The translations under genes and the position numbers were made by a program. A stretch of DNA of 64,000 nt from Sitta carolinensis (Eukaryota; Chordata; Aves; Passeriformes; Sittidae), in the NCBI GenBank assembly GCA_032173965.1, contig JAVUNC010000004.1, positions 25,211,001 to 25,275,000 of the forward strand, given 5' to 3'. The notes below the pieces were generated by a model that made no database searches, was not told the origin of the DNA, and saw only the letters and a list, made by a program, of their open reading frames with translations. Shown here in pieces: positions 12,881 to 25,766 of the stretch; positions within the stretch are counted from its first letter, which is position 1; each line of letters opens with the position of its first letter.

Positions 12881-15800
12881 GTGCAAAGCTTTTCACCTCA
12901 TTTTTCCCCATTGTTTCCTAAGCAAGTCCAATATTTGTAGACTTGCTTGTGTGTCATATTTACATAAGTCTTTTTGCCTAAAGAAAGGAATGTCCAGTCT
13001 ACCCCGAGTTTTCCCTTCAGTCCTCCCTTCTCTTTTAGCATTGAACTAACTTTATTTATATTTACAACATATTAACTGTTTTTTTCTGTATATTAATCTG
13101 TTACCTTTACTCTCTTTTCTTGTATGTCTTCCTATTTTTTCTCACTGTTACACCTATCTCTTTCACCTATCTCTTTGTTTTAGCATACCACGTCAACCAA
13201 CCTGCATTTGTCCTTTTTTCAGCCTAGATTTTTTCCTTAGCACATTGTTCTATTTTTCTTGTTTCTCCTTTTCTTCCCCCTAAGCATTTTTACAGTGTCC
13301 TTTGTCTGTCTTTTTCTGTCACAATATCCTGCTTCTGCTCTCTATTTTCTCTAGAGTGTCATTTTGGTATAAAATGTATTGCATGTTATTTATTCTCTAC
13401 AGTTTGGGGTGAACAGACCTACCTGTATATAGAGACACATTTACACAAAGAATCCTTCAATTACATACAAATTGTCACTATAATTTCAAGGGTATACTAT
13501 ATTTATAGTGGTTGAATTCTCCAATGTTTAACGTACTATAAATCTTTCATTCTTTTTTATTTATACTCTGTCATAAAGAGGAAGTATTTGAATTTTCTGT
13601 TCCTCATGTGCATTCTTTCAATGCCACAGGGCCAGTCTGCAGACAGGTGAGGATGTGCAGGTGTATAAATTGGGGGCAATTGAGTTCTTAATCATGGAGC
13701 TCCCAGAGTGCCTGGACAGGATGTGTGCTTTGCTAGGTCAGCCAGCAGCACCAACACTTGGGAGAGGCAACTGGGGTCATCACTCTTCTTCATGAGCTAG
13801 CAAGCCACAACTGGCACCAGAAAGGAATAAGCAGTGCAGGCTTTTCTATCCTAACCCTGCTTCAGTTGCCACTGCTTCCACAGGGCAGCAGGTTAGAAAG
13901 TTCTTAAGCATCCCTTAAAGCCTTTGCTTGGTGCTGTGCTCTGCAGGGAGGAAGTTTCTGGTCTGGGAGTGGCATTTTCTCAGGCATGACAGAAAGGCAC
14001 AAAAATTGCATGTCTGACATAAAAATAAAGACATTTGTCTTGCTACTTGGTTGAATGGCTTGAAATACAGAGAAAACTACTATATTCTGATGCTGTAAGA
14101 AAAGCTAAATTTTGTTGACCATCTTCATTACTGAAGATGTGTAAGATGAAACTAGTTTGGTGCAAAGCCAAAGTTTCCTTGAGAATACATGAGATGAAAA
14201 TATGTAGAAGTGAGGTGATAGAATGGGCACAGGATTTAGTGTATACTCAAAAGGGCATAATTTAAAATTTTGCCATACCTTAAAAAGCTCATTGGAAAGA
14301 GACCTTAGGAAGTCACCTAATCAACTGCCTTATCCTAAGATAACCTGTTGTGGGGTTTTTTGTTTGTTTGTTTGTTTGTTTTTTTGTTTTTAGTTTGTTT
14401 GTTTAACTTTTGGTCATAAAATGTTTTACTAATGCCTTACCTCTATTATTGTTCTTTGTGACTTCAGGTATTTTCTTCTTATATCAACTATGCATGTCAT
14501 GTAGAGATCAATTTCTTCCTTATTGCTGCAGACTTTAGGGAATTGGAGACTATTTTTGGAATTCTTTTCTCAAACGTTCCTATTTTATGCTAAACAACAT
14601 CAACTTTAAGTTTTGTTTCATTTTGGTTTTTGTTTTATTTCTTTGTTGTTGTTTGGGTTTTTGTTGTTGTTTTTGTTGATCTCGGTTTATTTTTAACAGA
14701 TTGTTCTTTATGCATCTGAAGCTCTGAAGGTTTTCTAATTGATTTGTTTCCTAAAACTGGACTCATGCTCTTGCTGAACAGACCAGGAATGATACAGCAA
14801 AGAAAGTTTCCAAAGAACCAGAAACTTATTCAGCAGGTTATGGTTAGCTATTTCCATTTTCACATGCTAGATTATTTTCTGTGCTATTTATCTACTCTGT
14901 CAAGACCATTTTGAACCGAACCCTAGCTTCCAAAATATACACATTCCCACCAGCCTCCTGTTAGTTTAAAAAAAACCCCTGTCTACTCTGTCATTATTGG
15001 TCACAAATGGAATTGTTGAATAAGGCTGGATGCAAAGTTTTTTAAAGTTAGGATTACTCTAAGTATATAAATTATCACAGTAGTTTGTAAACTCTCAGTT
15101 TCTAGGATCAGTTTCTAATGTTCTAGGATTATTAGTATATTCTTTTGTCAGCAGTGTGATGAGGACTTTTATCACTGGACTTAGTGGTGAATCCCCCCAG
15201 GTTATAAGAATCAGCAGCTACTGGGGATGTTTTGCTGGCTACATTTCTCTTGAGCACTGTTGGAAAGAGCACTGTACTTTATTTGCACTCACCACCTTCA
15301 CCTGATGATCTGAGGTGGATTGTAGCAGACTGGGTAAAGTTGAGAACATCAGGGTTTGTGTTTCCCAGGAGAATTATAAACTACTTCCTCTTTTTCTATG
15401 ACATGGAAAACTTGATTTACTTTTGCCACTACCCTTAACTTAAACACTGATGTCAGGAATTGCCACAGCAATAGCTAAACCATGAGATAAATAAAATACA
15501 TTCTCTGGTTTAAAAGTGTTTATGGGTAACTTCATTATCTAAAGTCCTAAACGTCTTGCAGGCATCTTCTTTTGCTGCACAGTGAATCTATATAGTGTAA
15601 CGAGAGCAACTAAAAGATTATTTCAAGATCATGTGCAGGGTGAAGTTTGAGTCAAAATTTACCAAATTCAAAAGAAATAGACCCTGAAGCAAATACACTA
15701 TCTCAAGCATTTTGAGAAGGCTATTGTATTATCTCACTTTCTTAAAGGTATAGACTTCAGAGAGATGAGCTTCTCTTTGTTTATTTATCTATCTATAACT

Positions 15801-15930
15801 TTACATAATCCATTAGGATTGCAAGTATTTTTGCATTTAAAATACAAACATATTAAAAGTAAACTTATAATTTCTATCATCCTTCTATCACTAATTCCTA
15901 TGTATAAGGAATACTTACAAAAGCTAGAAG
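12881..15930. other. Unannotated stretch, no gene recognised
   Basis: The left part is pyrimidine-rich (about 13050-13350). A somewhat GC-richer patch at about 13620-13990 has no family match that I recognise and could be an old repeat. TTTG-type microsatellite lies near 14356, and GTT-rich sequence near 14610-14690. No coding signature is visible. Confidence 0.45.
14356..14404. repeat. (TTTG)n microsatellite
   Basis: TTTG tetramers repeat with one poly-T interruption. Confidence 0.85.
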
Positions 15931-15935
15931 ATAGA

Positions 15936-16501
15936 TGTCATGGTTTATATCCTGTCAGCAATTAAGTACTACACAATCACTTGCTCACTCTTCCCTCCCC
16001 TCCATGGGATAGAGAGGAGAATTGGAAAATGATAAAATCAACAGGTGAAGATAAGAACAGTTTAATAATTGAAGCAAAGTAAATAATAATGATTAAAGTA
16101 AAAAGAGAAAGAGGAACAAAACCCAAGAAAGCCAGGTGATACAAACTACAGTTGCTCACTGCCACAGACCGATGCCGTTCCCAAGCAGTAACCAGCAGTT
16201 CCCAGCCATCTCCTCTGGTTTATGTGCTCAGCATGACATTGCCCAGTATGGAATATCCCTTTGGCCAGTCCAGATCAGCCCTCCCACCTGTGCTCCCTCA
16301 CAGCTTCTTGTGCACCTCTTCACTGGCAGAGCACAGGAAACTGAAAAGCTCTTGAATTAAAGTAAGCTCTGCTCAACAACAGCTAAAACATCAGTGTGTC
16401 TTTACTCCTATTCTACTAAATCGAAAATCCTAAGTGCAAAACACAGTACTCTATCAGCTACTAGGAAGAAGGTCAACTGTACTCTTGCTGAAAATAGGAC
16501 A
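15936..16501 (-). mobile_element. Solo LTR, ERVL-like, minus orientation, with 5-bp duplication
   Basis: On the minus strand the element begins TGTCCTATTTTCAG at 16501 and ends ATAAACCATGACA at 15936, giving TGTC...GACA inverted termini. The flanks are ATAGA (15931-15935) and ATGGA (16502-16506), a 5-bp target duplication with one substitution. A 5-bp duplication is typical of ERVL-type (class III) integrations. The internal sequence, including TATGGAATATCCCTTTGGCC on the plus strand, matches an LTR that I remember as abundant in birds. Two overlapping plus-strand frames inside it (16136-16360) are spurious. The 566-bp length and lack of internal genes make it a solo LTR. Confidence 0.85.
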
Positions 16502-19500
16502 ATGGAGAAGCATGTCTTATGACCTTATTGTCAGCAGAATTAAATTTTGGTAATGATACCTGATATTGAATGCCTTTTCTTAAGCAGCTGCAATCTACAA
16601 AATAGAATTGCAGTGATATGGCGAAATGAGATGCATTAGCAATTAATTTGATTTGAGTACCACTAAAATGGGATATTTCTATGCTCTTGTGTAAATGTTT
16701 ATCTCTTCTTTGAAGGTTGAACATTTAAAAAATTGCCACTATTTCATTTAATGAAAAGTGTTTCACTTGACAAAAAATTTCAGGGAAGATATCAGAGTCT
16801 ACTACATATGAATTATTTACATTCAGGATACTTTTTTTCTGCTGGAACCACTATGAAACAGTCCTTTGTGCCACGCTGTGACTGCATTTATAGCGTAAAG
16901 TGAGATGGGAGAATTTTTAATGGAGAGAAAAAGGGAGTTAAAACAGGAGATAATTCAGTCCAGCTTTATTTCATCTTGTTGTGTCTCTTGCTTTAGGGAA
17001 GTGGAAAGGAAGGCCTTATAGAGACTTACACATACTTAATAAGTCTGAATCAGATATTTACTAAAGGGATACAGTACAAAGGCTCATATAAGAAGGGCAA
17101 GCATACCACATAAGCCTCCTAATAGATTTCAGCTCCTTTGTGTGTTGCTAGTCTTCTTACAGACTTCTTTCTGTGTGTTTGTTTCTTTCATGTACTTCTG
17201 TGTACCATTAGACTGATAGAAACTTCTACCTTCTCACTTGTATCTTAGACCAATTTTTTTTTTCTACAAAACGTAGATATTACAGACAGATTTTTTTTGT
17301 ATTAAGGCTACGAGCTGAGAAAATTGTGACCATTTACAGTATCCAGAGATGAAAAGAATTAGTCTTTGAGCATACATGACAGCCAAATGTTTGTTTACCT
17401 CATTTACTGCACAATTAACTGTTGTGTCCACGTTTAATGTAACAAACCATATAATCCCCACAAGATTGCTCTATGGTTCAAGGCCTCCATAAGACAGCTT
17501 TTAAGTAAGTGGAAAAAGTACTGATATCATTCATTACAGCACAGGACACGTCACCATGTCATGGGTTTATGATTATATTTTCACCTTAATTATTCCAAAG
17601 ACACAGTTCCATAAGAAACAGTTTCATAATATTAATAATGGGTAATCCATTACATCATAAAAAAGAACCCCACAGTCCACAAAGTGTTAACAGAAATGAA
17701 CAAGTTGAACACTATTTAACTAAAATGGAAGCTTTACTAAATGACAATGAATTTATTGCATCAGTTGTTTATTTAAGGTCATCCAGAATTAATGGTAACA
17801 TTTCAGTGGTCTAAATAGTTTTGTTTCAGTCAAAAAAGTGAGTTTAATTTAAGCATTCTAAATCAAGACTTTGATGAGGCTCAATTGCTTGTACATGTAC
17901 AGCAGCACCAAGGACTAGGAGATCATAATCTTAAATCTGTCTGGAGGAAGAATGATTTGTAAGATGTTTTTGTTTGCTTGTTTTGGCAATTCCCAGTTTA
18001 ATCATCAGACTGCATACATTCTGAGCCTTAACTGTCATAGCATGAAGATCTTTCTATGCAAATGTATTAAATCCTTGATGTTTTCTGCCTTTACTACATG
18101 ACTCTGCCCTTTTGTCATAGTAAGGAGAATGACAATATTCATTAAGAATATATAAGACAGTAAATGGTGGTGATAACCTATTGTGATAAACATCACATAA
18201 AGATCAGGAAATGACAGTCAATCGAGGCCTGAGGAAATCTTAAGGCTGCAGAGAGAGTGACTCTCTCGTCTTCCCTTCCTCAAACCATTTGTCTCTTCTC
18301 TTATCAGTGAAGGCAATGACAGTAAGAACAGTAGAAAAATATCACATCCACTGGTATATTTAAAAGTTCGATTTCAAAGACCTTTTCAGAAAACCTTATT
18401 GCCCTATTTGGGACCTGAATATTACATTCAGGTTCATGCTTTCAAATTTTTTTTTTTTATAAGTACTGGGGATTTTACATATCTAAATGCAAGCTCCGTT
18501 TCAGTAATTATCCAAAAAGCTGGATCCAAAAATAAGGACACCCCACTGTAATTGCTTAATGATTCACCATCCTTGCTTCTCTAGGTAAAGACACCCAGCT
18601 TGTTTAAAAGTTGTTGTTGTAGGAAGACTATAGATTTGTTGTCTGCAAGTCTTCATGTTTTCTTTGTAAAGTGCATTGAAAAGAGTTTTTGCTTGTTCAC
18701 AGCTTCTTGCTTTGGTAAGTGATTGCTCTAAAATCAATCATCTGTATTGCCCTGTACTATTCCCATAATGTGACTATCATGATGGCATCTTCATTAGCTC
18801 AAAATGTAATTTTAATGCTGTTATCTAGTTTGCTTGTTAGAAAAAAGGCTTCAATGGGTATTTTTCAGGAAGGGAAACCATGTCCAGGCTTCTATCAGCA
18901 GGAGGAAAATATACAGAATCTGACTGGCCTTGTGCCTCTTCATGCAATTGTAAGGCTAGTGCTTTCAGCTCTCTATTACCAAGTTTGTTTTGTACAGAAA
19001 ACAAGCTCTCAGCTGAAGTTGAGTATTGTGAGTGCTAACAAATGCAAATAATAATTGCATATTTTTTTCAAAACAGGAACCCTTCTGTGATAATGTGTCT
19101 CTGTGTTAAATGGGCATTGATTGATGGGGCTGTAACAAATTCATTATTACTATTGCCAAAGAACAATGCATGCTGCCTAACACATTACAGAACAAAAACT
19201 GCTATGTGGATAGCCTCTCCCTCCCAAATACACACTCTTTCCCAGTCACAGTATTACAGCAGAATCAGCCCTTGTGTTAGGTGCTACATGAATGCCTGAA
19301 AAAAGACGGAATTGATTTTTCCAGAGTTGCCAGCACAAAACTGATGGTTCAGCTGATCCACAGAGTACATTGTTCTAATATGCTCTTTGAGTATTTCTGG
19401 CATTGAAGTCTACAGACTTTAAAGATGCAACTGAGGGATACTCTTCAATGCCTCAGGACACAGTCTAATTTAAATTTATTTTGGCCAATGAAGTTTCCGT

Positions 19501-20039
19501 CTCAGTACATGCAAACCCTCAATAGTAGTTAAGAAAGATGCACCCTCCCTGCCCTTGAATATGAGAAAAACAACTCATGTCATTTGCTGTAGTCAATTGT
19601 TTTCTGTTCCAGAGCAAGTTATGTACAAGCCAATGAAGAGAAAAGTAGTTAAAGATTTTTATATATCTTACAAGCAAATAATATAAAGTAATTTTGGAAT
19701 ATACTTCAACAGAGGGTTGTATATTCAATAGATTTTGCTTGTAGTTGGTACAATATTTGATGCAATAGCACAATTCACCTGCAAATGATATGATTGCTGC
19801 CAAAAACCACACGACTATTTCTTTAAACAAGAAAACCAATCCTAAATCAAAGTTTCTTTCCCCCAAATCTCTGTAATTGCAAGCAGTTCCCTTACTGCCA
19901 ATTGAGAGGTATTTTCTCTTTAATGGGAAAAGAGGTTATGTTTTTCAAATAATATATAATTTCCTCATCTAATTTCTTTGGCATAAACAAGATACAAAAG
20001 CTTTTGCTGCCTAAAAACTCCTAACAATTTCTCTTTTAC

Positions 20040-20200
20040 ATCGAATTATAGTAGCTTTGAAATGAAATAATGCATCTGCAGATGGTGCTGAATTGCATTA
20101 AATTAATTACTACATGTGCAAGTTCTCAGTAATTAATTCCACTGAGGCCTGTAAAATCCATTGTGAGCTGAATTACATGCTTTTTAGCCTTTCCTTTTCT
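20040..20200. promoter_or_regulatory. Candidate enhancer-like patch: E-box palindrome plus TAATTA sites
   Basis: A perfect 12-bp palindrome CATCTGCAGATG (20073-20084) holds two E-box hexamers. Within 50 bp follow two TAATTA homeodomain core sites (20104-20109 and 20130-20135) and an ATTGCATTA octamer-like word. Clustering of such words is common in conserved developmental enhancers, but AT-rich DNA also produces TAATTA by chance. I cannot test conservation, so this is only a candidate. Confidence 0.25.
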
Positions 20201-21368
20201 ACCTGAAAGTTGCTGTATCATCTTTTAAGCCGAGTTTAAAAGTGATAAGGAAACTATATTAAGTTCAAGAAAAGTTAAGTCCAAGAAAATGCATTCCATT
20301 TTCTTTGTCATGCTCACAATGTAAGCAAATCCAACTGTTTTATGGATCATGTGTTAGTACAGTGACTAAATGTTTCCAAATATCTTCCTGGGAAGTAACT
20401 ATCTGCTACTGATGTACATTCTGATGTGGTGGACATTCTAAATTCCTGGGATTAGTGTCCAGTACCCTGCCCCTGCATAGATTTTAATACAGTAGACACA
20501 AAGATTGTAGACCTCAGCACTTATGACCACTTGTACCAAACTTTTCATGTTATTTTTAAGAAGTTGGGATGAGAGAGGATGTTTTCAGAACATATACCCT
20601 CCAGATCTGGTGCTACAGGTAAGGCAGACAAAACAGTCCTTAGACTATGAATCCTGGCCATGCCCTGATATAAGCCAAGTGTTTGACTGATCAAACCATC
20701 GACAGACCTTACAGAGACAGAGGAGATATTAGGGAGCTATACAGAAATACCAAGGTGGTTTGGAACAAATGTAGGGGATTGAAAAGGATTTTTAAGGGTG
20801 AAAATTTTAGGATGATAGGACTAACCTCACTGTTAGACCTCAGCCTGGTTTAGGAAGGAAGACACAGACTGCATGCAGAAATACAGTGATGAACTTTGCA
20901 CAGGAAGTGGGCTGCAAAATAGCAAAAAAAGGGTTGAGAACTCCACCGGTTAATTATGATCTGTCTCTTAGTTTGATGAATTATGACTAGTCTGGACTCA
21001 GTAAGGACACAGCTCACAGAGTCCCATGCCATATAAAACCCCTGAAGCCTAAGCCACCCTACTATTTCCAACCAGCTGTTTTGTCTGGATTCAGTCCTGT
21101 GAAAAACTTCAGTGTCATGTCAGATTTGTTGCTTTTGTGGGGTCTGCACAGGTAGGGATTCTGCTGGTCTAATTTGACTTCACTGTCTGGGACAGCTGAG
21201 CTAATTTCCCTGGGATACGCTGGGTGCAACAGCAAGAGGCTGTGCTTGAGCAAATATACGTAGATGTATATTGGTTTTTGCACTAGTTTGAGCCAAAGAA
21301 CTGGTTTGACCATTCAGACTTATGAAATTTTGACTCTCACTAAAATTGAAGGTGCTGGGACTGTGACC

Positions 21369-21384
21369 TTTTTTTTTTTTTTTT
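21369..21384. repeat. Poly-T tract, 16 bases
   Basis: An uninterrupted run of 16 T. It could be the A tail of a minus-strand retrocopy, but no retrocopy body is recognised next to it. Confidence 0.9.
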
Positions 21385-22592
21385 GCCCAAGGACAGTGTA
21401 GGAGAGCTTGTTACAAACTGAGCAATAACAATTTCAGCACATTTGTTTTCTAACTGTTTGTTGTGTTATTTAATCAGGGAGGTACCTGTAAATCAGAACA
21501 TTTCTGACTGATATATGACTAGAGAATATGGTCTCATTGAAAAAACATTAATCCAAAAAATTAACTTCATCAGTTTGAATTGGATTTTAGCTCTTGTCTC
21601 AAGGTTTAATATTTTTTGCATTTTATGAAAATCAAATAGAAACGTGGGGCTAGGTTTCCAGGTGGAAATTCTGGTACCAATAGTAGGTGAGAAGTTTCTC
21701 ATATGCTGTCTGCTACATTGTACTTAAGAGTCTGACAAGAAAATGAACAAAACTGTCAATCTCCAACGTTGCTAATGCACGTTGATACCTTGTGTCTGAC
21801 ACTCCCTCAGAAGACTGAAGGTGGAAAGAAATTCTGGGAAGACAACAGTATTTTCTCTGCCACAGGCACTGAAGATATGTCACTTGCTGGCCTTTCTAAT
21901 TTTTGCAGAGCCATGGTGTGTGTGCTTCTATAACCTTTCAGTCCAGACAGCAACTGGGTAAATGCCAAGGAAAGCATGATCTGCATTCTAACCAGCAAAC
22001 TGGTTACTGCATGAACAAGGACAGTGAAAGACAGAAGGCTTTTTTTCCTCTATAACCCCAGTATGGTGGTTATAGTAACAATGAGCATATTGATTCAAGT
22101 TTGGTATTTTTCTGTTTATCAGATAAAAGGCTGACAAAAATAATTCCATTTTTGTTAGCTGAATTAAAGGGTAATGATGTGACTGACAGAGATTTAGAAG
22201 AACATTATAGAACTGTTATAATAATCATCATGAAATACAGTCTGGATATTAGATTTTGCAGAGACTTCTAAAAGTGGATTTCATTTTTTTTTACCATGTA
22301 CTTGATAAAGAAAGTATTCTTGCTAAATATGAAGCATCTGGTTTAACAGCTACTTACATTAGTGTCAGGATTGTTAAAGGCACCTATATGTCACTGTAAG
22401 TTATGTGGGAAGGATAAACAGGGATGTCAGGGTTGGAATTGCCTGATAAGTAAGTAGTCCTAATTGAGACGGTCTAATATATCTAGAAAAACTATACAAG
22501 GTTGGCATATGTGGCAGTGGACCAAATGGGCAATTCCTCTCTATTAGCTGGAGGCTAAGCATTCTCTCCCACCACCAACACACCCCAACACA

Positions 22593-22595
<3 letters not shown>

Positions 22596-22634
<39 letters not shown>
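22596..22634. repeat. Poly-T tract, 39 bases
   Basis: An uninterrupted run of 39 T, preceded on the left by an ACACCCC-type repeat. It is unusually long for avian DNA. It may be the A tail of a minus-strand retrocopy, or an assembly-sensitive homopolymer. Confidence 0.95.
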
Positions 22635-22635
<1 letters not shown>

Positions 22636-23850
22636 TGTTTCTTTTATGATTGTTCTGTAAGCTTCCCTTGAGATCTCAGGCCTTGCCATATAGCAAACAC
22701 CAAATACCTAATTTAACAATCTCCCACTCCTGTTTGAAGTATAGCTCCTAGTTTTGTGTACTAATATTGATGTTAGAGTTGCTTCATCTCTGTCTACCAG
22801 TAGGTACATAAATATTTGCAGCACACAGATTTCATATGCTAGTGATGATGATGCTGGGACATAAATCTTGGTGTTAGCTTCTTAGTCGCCTTATAGAAGA
22901 CTAAGGACACAGACTTGAATAATGCTTTTAAAAAGGTCATTTTGTACCTAGATATACTTTCATTTTTTTCCCAAAAGGTTTAATGGGTAAAATATAGATT
23001 GATTAGTGATTTGCTTTTTTTAATTAAAATGTCAAAATATTTGTGACAATACAGATAATTTTCCTAGCCTATTTATCTTATAGCTCGGAATTGAAAATGA
23101 TCTAACAGTTCTAACAACCTAACGTTTTTTTTACACCTTAATCTTCTTGTTTGTCTCCAGTATGACCTTGAGCAAGTCATTCCTGTACTTTGACTTCCCT
23201 ACCCTAAAAATATCGAGAGTCATATTTGTCTGATGATTAATTTGTTTTAATTAACAATTATCTTTGTTAATATATGAAAAGAGCTTTGAGAACCATGGAT
23301 GGAGTCTAAGATAAAAATACAAAGTATTTTCTGCTTCTAAGAAATCTATTTTACCAGAATGACAAAGATGCAAAAAGAGAGATGAATGCAGATAAATGTC
23401 TGTATAACAGCTATTCTGGCCTCTTGGGAGCAAGTTAACATTTTTTCCTGAGAGGACTGATCTACTCATAGATTAGATAATCAAACACAGACACATTATA
23501 CTGGCAAGGTGTTTTAAAGGAGAACCTTGACTCAAAATAAAGATGCTCCTTGGCTATTCAGTAAACGTCAGCATGACATGTGAAAGGCCTTGATAAAGCT
23601 GAGGATTAAAAAAAAGGCATTGAAAAAATGTGGGGATGACTGTAATGAATCACATTTTGCTTTCAGTAACACTCATCTAAAGCCAGAAGAGCTACATAGT
23701 GAATAAAAATACTTCAGTGAGGAGAACTTTCACCTTGATTAAAAATGCATTTCCTAGATAAAATATCTTTGGGTTTACACCCCATGAACTTGAAAACAGA
23801 ACCAGGGGCAGATTTGGAATCTCTTAAATGCTTTTAATTTTTTTATTAGG

Positions 23851-24150
23851 TATCATATACTCATACAACGGCTTAAGTTGGAAATGACCTTTTAAGATCA
23901 TTGGGTCCAGTGGAAAGTTAGTACTGCCAAGTCTACCACTAAACTATGCTCCTAATCTACACATATTTTAAATACCTAAGGGGTATTTAAACCACTTCCC
24001 CAAGTGGCCTTTTTCAATGCTTGACAACCTTCCAGAGAAGAAATGTTTCCTAATATCCAAACTAAACCTCCCCTAGCACAACTTGAGGCCTTTCCCTGTT
24101 GTCTTATTGTTTATTATATGAGAGAAGAGGCCATTAAGATGGAAAGGCCA
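23851..24150 (-). mobile_element. CR1 LINE 3' end, minus orientation, diverged
   Basis: The left part resembles the CR1 3' terminus in reverse complement (AAGATCATTGGGTCCAG). It is followed by CTTCCCCAAGTGGCC, GAAGAAATGTTTCCTAATAT and CTAAACCTCCCCTAGCACAA, all typical of a CR1 3' untranslated region. It is older than the other copies, judging by scattered mismatches to the sequence that I know. It ends near 24150 by 5' truncation. Confidence 0.85.
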
Positions 24151-24790
24151 CAGCTGGTTTTTTCAAACTGATGATATTTTTCCAAAAGTGAAATCTAGCC
24201 ACTTAATGAATCTTCAAACACAGCATTTTAAGAAGTTTTCATAAAAACACGTTCACATTTCTTAATTTTCCTGTTCCTGCATTGTTGCTGACTGACTTCC
24301 CTGCTGCTCATCCTTGTGGTCACCAGCAATCTGGCCATGGGAGATCCTGAGGATGTCAGAAGGGGCTTCAGGGTCCTGGGGTGAGCCCATGGGCAATGGG
24401 AGCCCTGGAGGTGCTTCCTTGATCTAAGGGAAAGGTTTTGGGCATGGGGGGGGTTATGACAATCCTGTAGGTCAACCAGTGGCAAAAGTTGTGTCTTAGA
24501 TGGGCAACTGTTTTTTACAAGCACAAAAAGCCCTAAAGTCTGAGAATGAGAGCAGTGGGATCCACCTGACACAATGCAGTAGGTGCCCGTTTGCCAACAG
24601 AAATGCAAAGGAGGACTGAGACATGCTGGGACAGCTTGCAGTTGCATACCTGCAATGAACAGGTACAAGCTCTTCAGGAAATATTGTCAGGGAAGATGGA
24701 GGCAGGGGGCTGGAGGAGATGGTCTCTGCAGGAAATAGCAGCTCACTTATTGGGAGCTTTTGTATAGGACAGACAACAGGCTGAGGGAAT
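24151..24790. other. Unclassified GC-richer stretch between CR1 copies
   Basis: This segment between a minus-strand and a plus-strand CR1 is richer in G+C than its surroundings. A minus-strand frame of 146 codons (24228-24668) is open but shows no recognisable domain. It may be an upstream part of the plus-strand CR1, decayed beyond recognition by eye. Confidence 0.35.
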
Positions 24791-25753
24791 GAGCTTATGG
24801 GTCAGGACCAGAGGAGAAGTAAGTGATGGTGACATTGTGTTGGGAGTCTGTGGTAAGAAACCTGATATTCTTGGTGGGTCAGCAGATAAATCCTTCTTTA
24901 AATAACTCAGGTAAGTTTCTGGATTGCCATCAATGACAGAGCTGTCATTTAGGGGGTACCAGACAGGGTGAGGCAGTGAGTCACATGAACCTCATGGAAA
25001 GCACTCGCCTGAGAAGGAAGAACCTTCTGCAATGGTACAGGCTGGGTCTGCTTGGGGAGCAGCTCTGCTTAAACCTGTTGAGCTCTTGAATGGTGGCACA
25101 TGAACCAGAAGTATGCCCTGGCAGAAAAGATGGCCAACAGTGCCACAGGATACATTAAGAGAATTATGGCTGGTAGACAGAGGGAAGACACTATCCTCCT
25201 CTTCTTGGCATTTGTTAAACCTTGTTCTACTCTGCTCTGGTGTGGTCCATCTTGAGTACTGTGTACAGTTTTGGTCACCACAATATAAGAAAGACATTAA
25301 GAGTGTTCAAAGGAGGCCATGAGGATGGTGAAGGGCTGGAGGTGAAACAATATGAGGAACAGCTGAGGTCACTTGGTCTGTTAAGCCTGGAGGAGATTGA
25401 GGGGCAACCTCACTGGGGTCTTTAACATCCTCATATGGAGTAGTGGAAGTGCAGGTACTGATGTCTTCATTCTCATGACCAGTGACAGGATTCGTGGAAA
25501 TGGAATGAAGCTGAGTCATGTGAGATTTAGGCTGGATATCAGGAAAAGGTTTTTCACCCATAGGGTGATTGGGCACTGGAACAGGCTCCCCAGGGAAGTG
25601 GTCACAGCACCAGCCTGACAGAGTTCAGGAAGCATTGGGACAATAATTTCAAGCACATGTTGTGACTCTTGGTGTGTCCTGTGCAGGGTCAGGAGATGGA
25701 CTTGATGATCCTGATAAGTCCCTTCCAACTCAGCAAAATCTATGATTCTATAA
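24791..25753 (+). mobile_element. CR1 LINE, plus orientation, endonuclease remnant joined to the 3' end
   Basis: Near 24825 the plus strand reads GTGATGGTGACATTGTG, matching the CR1 ORF2 endonuclease segment (Asp-Gly-Asp-Ile-Val). By about 24985 the sequence is already at the end of the reverse transcriptase region (CACATGAACCTCATGG). It then continues through the usual 3' region: GGAGCAGCTCTGCTTAAA, CAGTTTTGGTCACCACAATA, ATCAGGAAAAGGTTTTTCAC and a terminal CTATGATTCTAT at 25739-25750. Almost all of the reverse transcriptase is therefore missing. Short frames in both directions here (25113-25761) are LINE debris, not genes. Confidence 0.85.
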
Positions 25754-25766
25754 CACAGCATCCAAT

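Larger units (their letters stand above)
16507..23850. other. AT-rich stretch, no gene recognised
   Basis: No exon, RNA gene or mobile element could be supported. It holds a candidate conserved regulatory patch near 20.04-20.20 kb and two poly-T tracts (21369 and 22596), listed separately. Open frames up to 115 codons (19519-19866, minus) lack motifs. Confidence 0.45.

Noticed and set aside
24228..24668. 146-codon minus-strand frame next to CR1
   Set aside because: Low-complexity, Ser- and Leu-rich translation without motifs, and probably repeat-derived.
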